A stretch of DNA of 64,000 nucleotides from CAIQIA01 sp945861105 (GCA_947488815.1 CANLCC010000009.1:7563-71562), one strand, 5' to 3'; positions 33,264 to 42,578 are shown, counted from the stretch's first letter. The notes: generated from the sequence alone by a model not told the origin. A program made the numbers and translations.

Positions 33264-34700
33264 CTATGCCTGCAGTGTGCCCCGCGGCGTGAGGCAATAG
33301 GGGCAGTCGATCCAGTCGTCGCGCAGGCCGGCACCGCAGCCCCGGCAGGTGCTGGTGGTGAGCTGCCGCGCCCTGATCTCCTGCTCCAGCCCCGAATCGG
33401 TGAGCAGCACCCGTTCCACCTCCTCCAGGCTGGTGATGCCCTCGCGCGCCAGGCCCAGGCCGTAGCCCAGCAGCGTGCGCATGCCGTTCTCGAGCGCCAG
33501 TCGCCGCAGCTGGTCGGTGCCCAGCCCCCGGCCGATGGCGGCGCTCATCTCTTCGTTGATGCGCATCACCTCATACACGCCGATCCGCCCCCGGTAGCCC
33601 ACCCCGCCGCAGTGGCTGCAGCTCGATCCGGCCCCCGGTGGCCGCTGGAACGCCAGGGCCGCCGGGTCGCTGGCGCTCAGCCCCAGCCGCGCCAGGTCGG
33701 CCGCCGTGGGTCTGTGGGGCACCCGGCACACCGGGCACAGCCGCCGCAGCAGCCGCTGCGACAGCACCCCGATCAGGGCCGCGCTGAGCATGAAGGTTTC
33801 GACGCCCATCTCTTCCAGCCGCGCCACGGCACTGGGGGCGTCGTTGCAGTGCAGCGTCGTGAACACCAGATGGCCCGTCAGCGCTGCCTCGAGCGCCGTC
33901 TTGGCTGTCTCCAGGTCCCGCGTCTCCCCCACCAGCAGCACATCCGGGTCCTGCCGCATGAAAGCCCGCAGGGTCTGGGCAAAATCGAGGCCCTTGTCGC
34001 GGTTCACCTGCGTCTGGGTGATGCCGGGCAGCGTGTATTCGATCGGGTCTTCAACGGTCGAGATGTTCAGGCCCGGGTCGTTGCGTTCGGCCAGCAGCGA
34101 ATACAGCGTCGTCGATTTGCCCGATCCCGTCGGCCCCGTCACCAGCAGGATGCCGTAGGGCTTGCGGCCCATGTCGCGGATTTCGGCCAGCGCCAGGGGA
34201 TCGGTCACCAGCTGGTCCAGCCCCAGCTGCGTGGCGCTCGAATCCAGCAGCCGCAGCACCACCTTCTCGCCGAAGCGGCTCGGCAGCACGCTGACGCGGA
34301 AGTCGACCGTGCGGCCCTTCCAGCGGCGGCGGATGCGTCCGTCCTGGGGCAGTCGCCGTTCGGCAATGTCGAGGTCGGCAAGAATCTTGAAGCGGCTCGT
34401 GAGTGCCGGAATCACACGGCTCGGCAGGGGTTCGAAGGCATTGCGCAGCACCCCGTCGAGCCGCAGCCGCACGTTCAGCCCCTGCTCCTGCGGTTCGATG
34501 TGGATGTCGCTCGCACCGCTGGCCAGGGCCCGCACCAGGATCCGGTCGGCCAGCAGTACCACCGGTGCGGCCGTGCGGTCCTCGGCGCTCTCCTCCAGAT
34601 CCGGCCCGTCGGCCGGAGGCGGCGGCGCGAAGGTCTCGAAGCTGTCATCCAGCTCGAAGCGTTCCAGCAGTGGCCCCCGGGGTGTGGTCATCCGCATCAT
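33264..34700 (-). CDS. pilB: Type IV pilus assembly ATPase PilB (short form)
   Basis: Extension ATPase for pili. 478 aa from ATG 34700, which follows a GGAGG at about 4 bp (ATGs at 34697 and 34691 are alternatives). It has GASDIHIEP, Walker A VTGPTGSGKSTTLYSL near residue 186, VEDPIEYTLPG, Walker B PDVLLVGETRDLET, GHLVFTTLHCND, and the zinc tetracysteine LCPVC...CSHCGGVGYRGR. It lacks the long N-terminal MshEN domains of typical PilB/GspE (usually over 550 aa) and has an extra C-terminal CRGCG...CPYC zinc-ribbon-like tail. First gene of pilB-pilT-pilC. Confidence 0.92.
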   Translation of the reverse strand: MMRMTTPRGPLLERFELDDSFETFAPPPPADGPDLEESAEDRTAAPVVLLADRILVRALASGASDIHIEPQEQGLNVRLRLDGVLRNAFEPLPSRVIPALTSRFKILADLDIAERRLPQDGRIRRRWKGRTVDFRVSVLPSRFGEKVVLRLLDSSATQLGLDQLVTDPLALAEIRDMGRKPYGILLVTGPTGSGKSTTLYSLLAERNDPGLNISTVEDPIEYTLPGITQTQVNRDKGLDFAQTLRAFMRQDPDVLLVGETRDLETAKTALEAALTGHLVFTTLHCNDAPSAVARLEEMGVETFMLSAALIGVLSQRLLRRLCPVCRVPHRPTAADLARLGLSASDPAALAFQRPPGAGSSCSHCGGVGYRGRIGVYEVMRINEEMSAAIGRGLGTDQLRRLALENGMRTLLGYGLGLAREGITSLEEVERVLLTDSGLEQEIRARQLTTSTCRGCGAGLRDDWIDCPYCLTPRGTLQA

Positions 34701-34789
34701 CCGCCCTCCCGACGGTCCAGGTCTCCCATGGCGTGATTTCCTCCCTTGATCCAGGTGCTGCCGCCCCTGCAACATGTTGTGACCCTCAG

Positions 34790-35443
34790 ATGACCCGCAT
34801 GACCGGCGCGTCCACGTCCCCCGAGTCCGTCCCCGACGAGATCGGGTCCGCCGGGGAGCCGCCCGAGCCGTCTGCCGAGGCCCCCGAGGCCCCCGACGGG
34901 GTCGAGGGTTCCGATGGCGAGGACTCCGTCGCCGCCGCCGTCGCGGGCGACGATGAGCTCGAGCGCCTGCGCGGTGAGCACGAGACCCTGCGCGGTCAGT
35001 ACGTGCGCATGGCCGCCGATTTCGACAATTTCCGCAAGCGTCAGCAGCGCGATGCCGCCGATCAGCGCCTGCAGATCACCTGCAGCGCCATCAGCGCGAT
35101 CCTGCCGGTGGTCGACAACTTCGAACGGGCCCGCCAGCAGCTCGATCCGCAGGGGGACGAGGCCCAGGCCCTGCACCGCAGCTATCAGGGTCTGTACAAG
35201 CAGCTGGTCGAGGCCCTCAAGGACCTGGGGGTGGCGCCGATGCGGGTGCAGGGGGAACCCTTTGACCCCAACCTCCATGAGGCCGTGCTGCGGGAGCCCA
35301 GCGACGAGTACGCCGAAGACGTGGTGATCGAAGAGCTGCAGCGGGGCTACGAGCTCGAGACCCGGGTGCTGCGCCATGCCCTCGTCAAGGTGTCGATGGG
35401 GCCCGGTCCCGCCGCCGACCGCTCTGATCCCGAGGCCGACTGA
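34790..35443 (+). CDS. grpE: Nucleotide exchange factor GrpE
   Basis: Releases ADP from DnaK. 217 aa from ATG 34790; an earlier in-frame reading overlaps pilB and is not supported. The first 55 residues are acidic and disordered (PESVPDEIGSAGEPPEPS), followed by the long dimerisation helix (ELERLRGEHETLRGQYVRMAADFDNFRKR) and the beta domain with GEPFDPNLHEAV near 155. The stop overlaps the dnaJ start (TGATG). Confidence 0.95.
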   Translation: MTRMTGASTSPESVPDEIGSAGEPPEPSAEAPEAPDGVEGSDGEDSVAAAVAGDDELERLRGEHETLRGQYVRMAADFDNFRKRQQRDAADQRLQITCSAISAILPVVDNFERARQQLDPQGDEAQALHRSYQGLYKQLVEALKDLGVAPMRVQGEPFDPNLHEAVLREPSDEYAEDVVIEELQRGYELETRVLRHALVKVSMGPGPAADRSDPEAD

Positions 35444-36546
35444 TGGCCGACTACTACGAGCTGCTGGGTGTCGCCCGCGATGCCGATGCCGAGGCCCTCA
35501 AGCGGGCCTATCGCCGTTTGGCGCGGCAATACCACCCTGATGTGAACAAGGATCCGGGGGCGGAGGATCGTTTCAAGGAGATCGGCCGTGCCTACGAGGT
35601 GCTTGGTGACCCCAAGACCCGCGCCCGCTACGACCAGTTCGGTGAGGCCGGTGTGTCGGGCGGTGGCGCCGGTGCCCCCGACATGGGCGACATGGGCGGC
35701 TTCGCCGATCTGTTCGAGACCTTCTTCAGCGGTTTCGGCGGCGCCGCCGGTGCCCGCCAGGCCCGGGGGCCCCGCCAGGGTGACGACCTGCGCTTCGACC
35801 TCAACATCAGCTTCCGTGAAGCCGTCTTCGGCGACGAGAAGGAGGTGCAGGTGCGCCACCTCGAGACCTGCAGCACCTGCCGGGGCAGTGGCGCCAAGGC
35901 CGGCAGCGGTCCGGTGGCCTGCAGCACCTGCGGCGGTGCCGGCCAGGTGCGCCGGGCCACCCGCACCCCCTTCGGCACCTTCACCCAGGTGGCCCCCTGC
36001 CCCAGCTGCGAAGGCCAGGGCCAGGTGATCAGTGATCCCTGTGCCGACTGCGGTGGCCAGGGGGTGCAGCAGGTGCGCAAGAAGCTGCGCATCACCGTTC
36101 CCGCCGGCGTGGATTCCGGCACCCGCCTGCGCATCAGCGGCGAAGGCAATGCCGGCCCCCGCGGTGGCCCCGCCGGCGATCTCTACGTGGTGCTGTACGT
36201 CCAGCCCGATCCGAAGCTGCGGCGGGATGGCGTCACGATCCAGTCCGAGATCACCGTCAGCTACCTGCAGGCGATCCTGGGCGATCGCATCAGCATCGAC
36301 ACCGTCGATGGACCCGAAGAGATCAGCCTGCCCGCCGGCACCCAGCCCGGGGTGGTGCTCACCCTCAAGGACAAGGGAGTGCCGCGACTCGGCAATCCCG
36401 TGGCCCGCGGCCAGCACCAGGTGACCGTGCGGGTGCAGCTGCCCCAGAAGATCGATGCCACCGAACGTCGGCTGCTGGAGGAACTGGCTGAGCACCACCG
36501 CCAGCACGGCAAGGGCAAGGGTCTGTTCGGCGGGTTGTTCCAATGA
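35443..36546 (+). CDS. dnaJ: Chaperone DnaJ
   Basis: Hsp40 co-chaperone of DnaK, 367 aa. Ordered domains: J domain with HPD (residues 1-68, YHPDVNKDPGAEDRFKEI), glycine-rich linker (70-115), and a zinc domain of four CxxCxGxG units near 145-210 (CSTCRGSG, CSTCGGAG, CPSCEGQG, CADCGGQG). The C-terminal substrate domains follow, with DLYVVLYVQPDPKLRRDG. Translationally coupled to grpE; the next gene overlaps its stop by 4 bp. Confidence 0.96.
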   Translation: MADYYELLGVARDADAEALKRAYRRLARQYHPDVNKDPGAEDRFKEIGRAYEVLGDPKTRARYDQFGEAGVSGGGAGAPDMGDMGGFADLFETFFSGFGGAAGARQARGPRQGDDLRFDLNISFREAVFGDEKEVQVRHLETCSTCRGSGAKAGSGPVACSTCGGAGQVRRATRTPFGTFTQVAPCPSCEGQGQVISDPCADCGGQGVQQVRKKLRITVPAGVDSGTRLRISGEGNAGPRGGPAGDLYVVLYVQPDPKLRRDGVTIQSEITVSYLQAILGDRISIDTVDGPEEISLPAGTQPGVVLTLKDKGVPRLGNPVARGQHQVTVRVQLPQKIDATERRLLEELAEHHRQHGKGKGLFGGLFQ

Positions 36547-36776
36547 CCGGTCCGGCGGCGGCGCCCCTGGATCTGCGGGGCACCCCCTGCCCGCTCAACT
36601 TCGTGCGCACCCGCCTCGCCCTCGAACGCCTGGCCGCCGGCGAACGGCTGGTGGTGTGGCTTGATGCCGGTGAACCCGACCGGCAGGTCGCCGAGGGCAT
36701 CGCCGCCGCTGGCCATGGGGTTGAGCGCCAGGCGACCTCCGATGGGGCCGTGCAGCTCACCATCACCCGTGCCTGA
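36543..36776 (+). CDS. TusA/SirA-like sulfur carrier protein
   Basis: 77 aa. The conserved DLRGTPCPLNFVRTRLALE start carries the single active cysteine in the CPxP-like box (CPLN here). The rest has the TusA two-layer fold pattern (GERLVVWLDAGEPDRQVAEGI). TusA proteins shuttle persulfide sulfur, for example to tRNA thiolation. It overlaps dnaJ by 4 bp and rsgA by 8 bp, so these genes are co-translated. Confidence 0.85.
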   Translation: MTGPAAAPLDLRGTPCPLNFVRTRLALERLAAGERLVVWLDAGEPDRQVAEGIAAAGHGVERQATSDGAVQLTITRA

Positions 36777-37671
36777 GCGGCAGCGGGGTCGGGTGATGGC
36801 CCTTGAGGCCAACTACTGCCGGGTGCGCCTCGATGCTGATCCCGGCGCCACGCTGCTCTGCACCCGCCGCTCCCGCCTGGCCCACGGCGGCCAGCAGGTG
36901 TGCGTCGGCGACTGGGTGCAGGTTGACGGGATCGACTGGGGGCAGGCCCGGGGGGCCGTCGCCGCCATCGAACCCCGCCGCAGCCTGTTGCGGCGTCCGC
37001 CCCTCGCCAATGCCGACCGGGTCGTGGTGATGGTCGCCCTCGCCCGGCCCGCCCCCGAGGCCGATGCCCTCAGCCGTTTTCTGCTCGCCGCCGAGGCCAC
37101 CGGCCTCGAGGTGCTGGTGCTGCTCTCCAAGGGCGACCTGGTTCCCCCCGAAGGGCTGGCCCTCTGGCAGGAGCGTCTGCAGGGCTGGGGTTACGGGGCC
37201 CTGGGCCTCAGCCACCACGATCCGTCGTCGATCGCCGCGGTGGCCGAACGGCTGGGCCAGGGGGTGTCGGTGCTCTGCGGCCCCAGCGGTGTCGGCAAGA
37301 GCAGCCTGCTCAATGCCCTCATCCCCGGCCTGGCCCTGCGCACCGCCGCCGTGTCCGGCCGGCTCGAACGGGGTCGTCACACCACCCGTCACGTGGAGCT
37401 GCACGACCTCGGTGCCGCTGCCCTGCTGGCGGACACACCGGGTTTCAACCGCCCCGAGCTGCCCAGCGACCCCCACCACTGGCCGCTGCTGTTTCCCGAA
37501 ATCCGCCGCCAGCTGCAGGCCGGCGCCACCTGTCGCTTCCGCGATTGCCGCCACGACAACGAACCCGGCTGCGCCATCGAGCGCGGCTGGGATCGCTACG
37601 GCCAGTACCGCGACGGCCTTGCCGTCCTCAGCCCCCCAGGCCCAGACCGGGGAGGTTCAGGCCGCCGGTGA
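36769..37671 (+). CDS. rsgA: Ribosome small-subunit GTPase RsgA
   Basis: Circularly permuted GTPase that checks late 30S assembly. 300 aa from GTG 36769 (ATG 36796 is an alternative). The OB fold comes first (GRVMALEANYCRVRLD), then G4-like LLSKGDLV before G1 GPSGVGKSSLLNALIPG near residue 165, the RGRHTTRH switch, G3 DTPGFNRPEL and a C-terminal zinc knuckle CRFRDCRHDNEPGC. The end overlaps the convergent ybaB gene by 44 bp. Confidence 0.93.
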   Translation: MPERQRGRVMALEANYCRVRLDADPGATLLCTRRSRLAHGGQQVCVGDWVQVDGIDWGQARGAVAAIEPRRSLLRRPPLANADRVVVMVALARPAPEADALSRFLLAAEATGLEVLVLLSKGDLVPPEGLALWQERLQGWGYGALGLSHHDPSSIAAVAERLGQGVSVLCGPSGVGKSSLLNALIPGLALRTAAVSGRLERGRHTTRHVELHDLGAAALLADTPGFNRPELPSDPHHWPLLFPEIRRQLQAGATCRFRDCRHDNEPGCAIERGWDRYGQYRDGLAVLSPPGPDRGGSGRR

Positions 37672-37969
37672 GTTCCTCCATCCGTTCCTTCATCGTGGCC
37701 GTCGAGAGGGCATAGGCGTTCTGCAGGGCCTCCAGGGTGGCGGCTTCGGCGGCGGCGGCCCCATCGGCCAGCAGTTCCGGTGCCAGCCGCACCCGCAGCG
37801 GCTGCTGGTTGCCGGACAGCCACACGCTGGCGCGACCGTCGACGCTGGTGCCCTCGATCTCCAGGGCATCGAGCTCCTCCTGCAGCTTCTGGGCGTCCTG
37901 CTGGATCTGCTGGGCCTTGCGGAAGGCCTCGGTGAGCTGACCGAAGTTGGGAAGACCGAAGCCGGCCAT
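37628..37969 (-). CDS. YbaB/EbfC-family nucleoid-associated protein
   Basis: 113 aa. The family pattern is clear: MAGFGLPNFGQLTEAFRKAQQIQQDAQKLQEELDALEIEG with a central strand region and KERMEELTGGLNLPGLGLGG at the C-terminus. Members are dimers that bind DNA without strong sequence preference. Downstream of murB on the same strand and convergent with rsgA, overlapping it by 44 bp. Confidence 0.92.
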   Translation of the reverse strand: MAGFGLPNFGQLTEAFRKAQQIQQDAQKLQEELDALEIEGTSVDGRASVWLSGNQQPLRVRLAPELLADGAAAAEAATLEALQNAYALSTATMKERMEELTGGLNLPGLGLGG

Positions 37970-37993
37970 CGTGACGGGGCAGAAACCAGCAGG

Positions 37994-38899
37994 CTAGGAC
38001 CCGGTCCCGAACCGCCCCAGCCGCATCACCTCCGGATGCAGCCGGATCCCGTGGGCGGCTTCGACCCGCTCCTGGATGTGGCGGATCAGGGCCGCCATGT
38101 CGTCGGCCCTGGCGGCTCCGGTGTTGACGATGAAATTGGCATGCAGTGTCGACACCTCGGCCCCACCGATGCGGTGGCCCTTGAGACCCAGCCCCTCGAT
38201 CAGCCGGCCCGCCTTCTGGGGTTCGGGATTGCGGAACACACTGCCGCAGCTGGGCAGTTGATAAGGCTGGGTGCTGGTGCGGCTGTGCAGATTGGCGCTC
38301 GTGCGTGCCGACACCGCATCGGGATCCTGGCCCGGCTGCAGCTGAAAACGGGCCGACAGCACCACCAGCGGTTCCTGCTGCAGGCGGCTGTGGCGGTAGG
38401 CGAAGGCCAGGTCTTCGCTGTTCAGCACCGCCGTGCGGCCCGTGGCCGGGTCGACCACGGTCACATCCCGCAGGCAGTCGGCCACGCAGCCCCCCTGGGC
38501 ACCGGCATTCATCACCACGGCGCCACCCACGGTGCCGGGGATGCCCACCGACCACTCCAGCCCGGCCAGCCCGGCGCGGGCGGCCCGGCGGGCCAGGGTC
38601 GGGATGGGTTCGCCGGCCTCGGCCTCCACCAGGCCCTCGCCTGGCTCCAGCCGTGCCCCCTGCAGCCGGCGGGTGCAGATCACCAGTCCCGGCAGCCCCG
38701 CATCGCTCACCAGCAGATTCGAGCCGGCGCCGATCAGCTGCAGGGGCAGCCCCCGCCGCCGGGATTCCGCCACCAGTTCCAGCAGCAGCTCCTGGTCATC
38801 GGGTTCGGCGAAGCATTCGGCCTTGCCCCCCACCCGCCAGGTGGTGTAATCGCCCAGGGCCACCCCTGCGCGCAGATCACGCAGCAGATCCAGGGCCAT
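37994..38899 (-). CDS. murB: UDP-N-acetylenolpyruvoylglucosamine reductase
   Basis: FAD enzyme of peptidoglycan precursor synthesis (forms UDP-MurNAc). 301 aa, short type II form. FAD-binding YTTWRVGGKAECFAEP near residue 18, LIGAGSNLLVSD near 55, GIPGTVGGAVVMNAGA near 118 and the catalytic serine region LPSCGSVFRNP near 222. The ATG overlaps the murC stop by 1 bp, so murC-murB is an operon. Confidence 0.96.
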   Translation of the reverse strand: MALDLLRDLRAGVALGDYTTWRVGGKAECFAEPDDQELLLELVAESRRRGLPLQLIGAGSNLLVSDAGLPGLVICTRRLQGARLEPGEGLVEAEAGEPIPTLARRAARAGLAGLEWSVGIPGTVGGAVVMNAGAQGGCVADCLRDVTVVDPATGRTAVLNSEDLAFAYRHSRLQQEPLVVLSARFQLQPGQDPDAVSARTSANLHSRTSTQPYQLPSCGSVFRNPEPQKAGRLIEGLGLKGHRIGGAEVSTLHANFIVNTGAARADDMAALIRHIQERVEAAHGIRLHPEVMRLGRFGTGS

Positions 38900-40389
38900 C
38901 AGCTGGCGGCGGGGCTGGGGGTGCGGGCCAGCAGATCCCAGAGGCGGTTCACGTCGCCGGCGCCCATCACCAGCAGCAGATCCCCTTCCCGGCTGTTGCG
39001 GGCCGCCACTTCGGCCAGGTCTTCGAGTGTGGCGCTCACTTCCACACTGCCGTGCAGCTCGCGCAACCGGGTCGCCAGCGCCTCGCTGCTCACCCCCGCG
39101 ATCGGTGCCTCACCGGCGCTGTAGAGCGGTGCCAGCAGCACCGTGTCGGCCCCGGTCAGGGACTGGGCGAAGCGTTCCATGAAATCGGCGGTGCGGCTGT
39201 AGCGGTGGGGTTGGAACACCGCCACCACCCGCTGAGGCACCCAGGGCAGGCTGCTGCGGCCGCTCTCGACCATCAGCCGCGCCATGGCCAGGGTGGCCTC
39301 CACCTCACTGGGATGGTGGGCGTAATCGTCGACCACCAGGCGCCCCTGCCATTCGCCGCGGCAGTCGAACCGGCGGCCCGGCGGTTCCAGGTCGGCGAGG
39401 GCCTGGCTGAGGTCGGCGAAGGGGATGCCCATCAGCCGGCAGGCGGCGATGGCCCCCAGGGCATTGCTGAGGTTGTGGCGGCCGGCCATCGGCAGCTGAA
39501 AGCGCCCCATGGGCACCCCCTCTTCGATGTAGTCCGCCGTGGTGCCGGCCCCGTCCATGGCCACCGGGATCGCCCGGAACTGGGCGGTGGGCCCGTCGTC
39601 TGTCACCGCCGGCTCGATGCTCCACCAGTGCTGCGCGCGCAGCGACTCCCGCAGCACGGCGCAGTCGCGGTTGGCCAGCACAGTGCGGCAGTTGCCGGCG
39701 AAGCGCCGCATCGTCGCCACCAGGCTCTCGAGGTCGGGGTAGTGGTCGGTGTGGTCGAGTTCGAGGTTGGTGATCAGGCCGAGGCTGGGGTGAAACTTCA
39801 CGAGCGAACCGTCCGATTCGTCGGCTTCGGCCACCAGCAGGTCACCCCGGCCGCTGCGGGCATTGCTGCCGAAGGCCGGCACCACTCCGCCGATGACCGC
39901 CGTGGGGTCGCGGTCGACGGCGGCCAGCAGGGTGGCGATCAGGGTGCTGGTGGTGGTCTTGCCGTGGCTGCCGGCCACGGCGATGCTGCGCTGCCCTTCG
40001 ATCAGCCAGGCCAGCAGTTCGGAGCGATGGCGAATCTCGAGGCCGGCCCGGCGGGCGGCCTGCAGTTCGGGGTTGGTTTCGGGCACGGCGGTGCTTACCA
40101 CCACCAGCGGCGCCAGCGAGACACCGCTGCGGATGGCATCAATGGTGCCTGCGGTCTGTTCGCGGAAGATGCGCACACCCCGCCCCCGCAGACCCTGGCT
40201 GATGGGTCCCTCCTTGGGGTCGGACCCGCTCACATCAAAGCCCCTGTCGGCCAGGATGCCGGCCAGGGCCGACATGCCGATGCCCCCGACGCCGATGAAG
40301 TGGACCGGCCGCTGGTTGGGCAGGGACAGGGTCGGAGACGGGGACGACAAGGCAGGTGATCCGCAGCGGGGGGAAGCATTCCGGGGCAA
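38899..40389 (-). CDS. murC: UDP-N-acetylmuramate--L-alanine ligase
   Basis: First amino-acid addition to UDP-MurNAc. 496 aa. The N-terminal dinucleotide-like HFIGVGGIGMSALAGIL begins near residue 29, ATP loop AVAGSHGKTTTSTLIATLL near 138, NLELDHTDHYPDLESL near 208, GRHNLSNALGAIAA near 298 and the C-terminal VDDYAHHPSEVEATL near 350. The first 25 residues are serine/proline-rich, so translation may begin slightly later. It precedes murB and diverges from gap2. Confidence 0.96.
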   Translation of the reverse strand: MPRNASPRCGSPALSSPSPTLSLPNQRPVHFIGVGGIGMSALAGILADRGFDVSGSDPKEGPISQGLRGRGVRIFREQTAGTIDAIRSGVSLAPLVVVSTAVPETNPELQAARRAGLEIRHRSELLAWLIEGQRSIAVAGSHGKTTTSTLIATLLAAVDRDPTAVIGGVVPAFGSNARSGRGDLLVAEADESDGSLVKFHPSLGLITNLELDHTDHYPDLESLVATMRRFAGNCRTVLANRDCAVLRESLRAQHWWSIEPAVTDDGPTAQFRAIPVAMDGAGTTADYIEEGVPMGRFQLPMAGRHNLSNALGAIAACRLMGIPFADLSQALADLEPPGRRFDCRGEWQGRLVVDDYAHHPSEVEATLAMARLMVESGRSSLPWVPQRVVAVFQPHRYSRTADFMERFAQSLTGADTVLLAPLYSAGEAPIAGVSSEALATRLRELHGSVEVSATLEDLAEVAARNSREGDLLLVMGAGDVNRLWDLLARTPSPAAS

Positions 40390-40450
40390 CTTAGTGCCAT
40401 TCCCGCCACCTGTCAGGAGGCTGAAGCGTCTCGGTGCAGCGGCTGGCCGG

Positions 40451-40456
40451 TATAAT
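40451..40456 (+). promoter_or_regulatory. -10 element of the gap2 promoter
   Basis: A perfect TATAAT stands out in very GC-rich DNA, 42 bp before the gap2 start at 40498. No good -35 hexamer lies 17 bp upstream, which is common for cyanobacterial type-2 promoters. Confidence 0.6.
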
Positions 40457-40497
40457 CTGACGCCGAAAACCCTGCTGCGGGCAGCCCCACCGAATCC

Positions 40498-41520
40498 ATG
40501 ACGCTACGTGTCGCCATCAACGGCTTCGGCCGCATCGGACGGAACTTCCTGCGCTGCTGGTTGAGCCGTGGGGCGAACACCGGGATCGAGGTGGTGGGTC
40601 TCAATGACACGTCCGATCCCCGCACCAACGCGCACCTGCTGACCTACGACTCGATGCTCGGCAAGATCCGGGATGCCGAGGTCAGCGCCACCGACGACAC
40701 GATCATCGTCAATGGCAAGGCGATCAAGTGCTTCTCTGACCGCAATCCCCTCAACCTGCCCTGGAAACAGTGGGGTGTCGATCTGGTGATCGAAGCCACC
40801 GGCGTGTTCGTCGATCAGGCCGGTGCCGGCAAGCACATCGAGGCCGGTGCCAAGAAGGTGCTGATCACGGCCCCCGGCAAGGGTGAAGGCGTGGGCACCT
40901 TCGTGGTGGGCGTCAACGACGATCAATACCGTCACGACGAGTACAACATCATCAGCAACGCCAGCTGCACCACCAACTGCATGGCGCCGTTGATCAAGGT
41001 GCTCGATCAGTCCCTGGGCATCATCAAGGGCACCATGACCACCACCCACAGCTACACGGGTGACCAGCGCATCCTTGATGCCAGCCATCGCGACCTGCGC
41101 CGGGCCCGGGCAGCCGCCATCAACATCGTTCCCACCTCCACCGGTGCCGCCAAGGCCGTGGCCCTGGTGTACCCCCCGGTCAAGGGCAAGCTCAACGGCA
41201 TCGCCCTGCGGGTGCCCACCCCCAACGTGTCGGTGGTCGACATGGTGCTGGAGGTGAGCCGCCCCACCACCAGGGATGAAGTGAACGGCATTTTCAAGGC
41301 CGCTTCCGAGAACGGCATGAAGGGCATCATCAAGTACTGCGACCTGCCGCTCGTGTCTTCCGACCATGCCGGCACCGACGAATCGACCATCGTCGACGCC
41401 GATCTCACCCTCGTGATGGGCGACAACATGGTCAAGGTCATCTCCTGGTACGACAACGAGTGGGGTTACAGCCAGCGGGTTGTCGACCTGGCCGAGGTGG
41501 TCGCCCGCAACTGGGCCTGA
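40498..41520 (+). CDS. gap2: Glyceraldehyde-3-phosphate dehydrogenase, Gap2 (photosynthetic) type
   Basis: Calvin-cycle enzyme that reduces 1,3-bisphosphoglycerate, usually able to use NADPH. 340 aa. RVAINGFGRIGRNFLR at the start, catalytic cysteine in SNASCTTNCMAPL near residue 155, histidine in TMTTTHSYTGDQ near 180, and SWYDNEWGYSQRVVDL at the end. The NDTSDPRTNAHLLTYDSMLG segment and ILDASHRDLRRARAA fit the Gap2/GapA-B branch rather than glycolytic Gap1. A TATAAT lies upstream. Single-gene transcript by layout. Confidence 0.96.
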   Translation: MTLRVAINGFGRIGRNFLRCWLSRGANTGIEVVGLNDTSDPRTNAHLLTYDSMLGKIRDAEVSATDDTIIVNGKAIKCFSDRNPLNLPWKQWGVDLVIEATGVFVDQAGAGKHIEAGAKKVLITAPGKGEGVGTFVVGVNDDQYRHDEYNIISNASCTTNCMAPLIKVLDQSLGIIKGTMTTTHSYTGDQRILDASHRDLRRARAAAINIVPTSTGAAKAVALVYPPVKGKLNGIALRVPTPNVSVVDMVLEVSRPTTRDEVNGIFKAASENGMKGIIKYCDLPLVSSDHAGTDESTIVDADLTLVMGDNMVKVISWYDNEWGYSQRVVDLAEVVARNWA

Positions 41521-41542
41521 TCAACCCTTGCCTCCCATCCCT

Positions 41543-42550
41543 TCAGTCGAAGTGATGGAACGCTGCCCCTGACGCCTTGACCGGGCTGCGGTCATCGCTC
41601 CAGAGCACCTCTCCCGCCGCGGAGGGGTGCTCTTTTGTCTGCAGCTCGCCGATCCGTGAGCAACCCGGCAACTGCCGGCAGAGCGCGCCGGCCCAGGCGG
41701 CGGGCAGGGCCAGCACCAGCTCGAAGTCTTCACCGCCTTCCAGGCACCAGCGGACCGCGGAACCCAGGGGGGCCAGGTCAGGGTCCTGGGGCAGCCGCTG
41801 TCGATCCAGCAGGGCCGTGCAGTGGCTGCTCGAGGCGATGGCTGCCACCGACGCCAGCAGGCCGTCACTGCTGTCACAGCCCCCCACCCGCCAGGGCACC
41901 GCCGCCGGACGGGATGCCTCCAGGGCTGCCACGGCATCGAAGCGGGGTTGGGGCCGCCGATGGCTGGCCACCGCCCGGGCGGCCAGGGCTGTCCCTTCGA
42001 AGCCGGCGGCATACACCTCGGGCTCCTGGCGCAGCAGGGCCAGGCCAAGACGGCTGAGGCCGTGGGGGCCGCTGCTCACCAGCAGATCCCCGGGACGCCC
42101 GTCGCCGCGGCGGATGGGCCCCTCGCCCACGTGACCCAGGGCCGTGACCGCCAGCAACCGCTGGTCCCCGCGGCAGCAGTCGCCCCCCAGCAGGCTGCCG
42201 CCGTAGCGCTGCAGGGCCTCGGCCAGCCCGTCGTACACCCCCGCCACCCAGGGCCAGGGCGTGGGACCCGGGGCCACCAGCCCCACCGTCAGCCCCACCA
42301 CCTGGCGGCAGCCCATGGCCGCCAGATCCGACAGATTGGCCGCCGCCGCCCGCCAGCCCAGGTCCCTGGCGCCCATTGTGGCGTCGCTGAAGTGCACCCC
42401 CTCCACCAGCACGTCGGTGTTGATCACCAGCAGCCGGCCGCTCCGTTCCTCCAGCAGGGCCGCATCGTCCTCGAACTGTCCGGCCGGTGCCCAGGCCGCC
42501 AGGCGCCGCAGCAGTTCAGCCTCCCCCAGATCGGACAGCCGTTCCTCCAT
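41543..42550 (-). CDS. thiL: Thiamine-monophosphate kinase
   Basis: Makes thiamine diphosphate, the cofactor, from thiamine monophosphate. 335 aa, PurM-like ATP-grasp-related fold. Motifs: DDAALLEE near residue 28, VINTDVLVEGVHF near 43, AAANLSDLAAMGCRQV near 70, GGDCCRGDQRLLAVTALG near 122 and CDSSDGLLAS near 225, and GGEDFELVL near 272. Downstream of the cyclophilin gene on the same strand with a 28-bp gap. Confidence 0.94.
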   Translation of the reverse strand: MEERLSDLGEAELLRRLAAWAPAGQFEDDAALLEERSGRLLVINTDVLVEGVHFSDATMGARDLGWRAAAANLSDLAAMGCRQVVGLTVGLVAPGPTPWPWVAGVYDGLAEALQRYGGSLLGGDCCRGDQRLLAVTALGHVGEGPIRRGDGRPGDLLVSSGPHGLSRLGLALLRQEPEVYAAGFEGTALAARAVASHRRPQPRFDAVAALEASRPAAVPWRVGGCDSSDGLLASVAAIASSSHCTALLDRQRLPQDPDLAPLGSAVRWCLEGGEDFELVLALPAAWAGALCRQLPGCSRIGELQTKEHPSAAGEVLWSDDRSPVKASGAAFHHFD

Positions 42551-42578
42551 GGCCCCCTCCCCGGTGCCGCCGCCGGTG

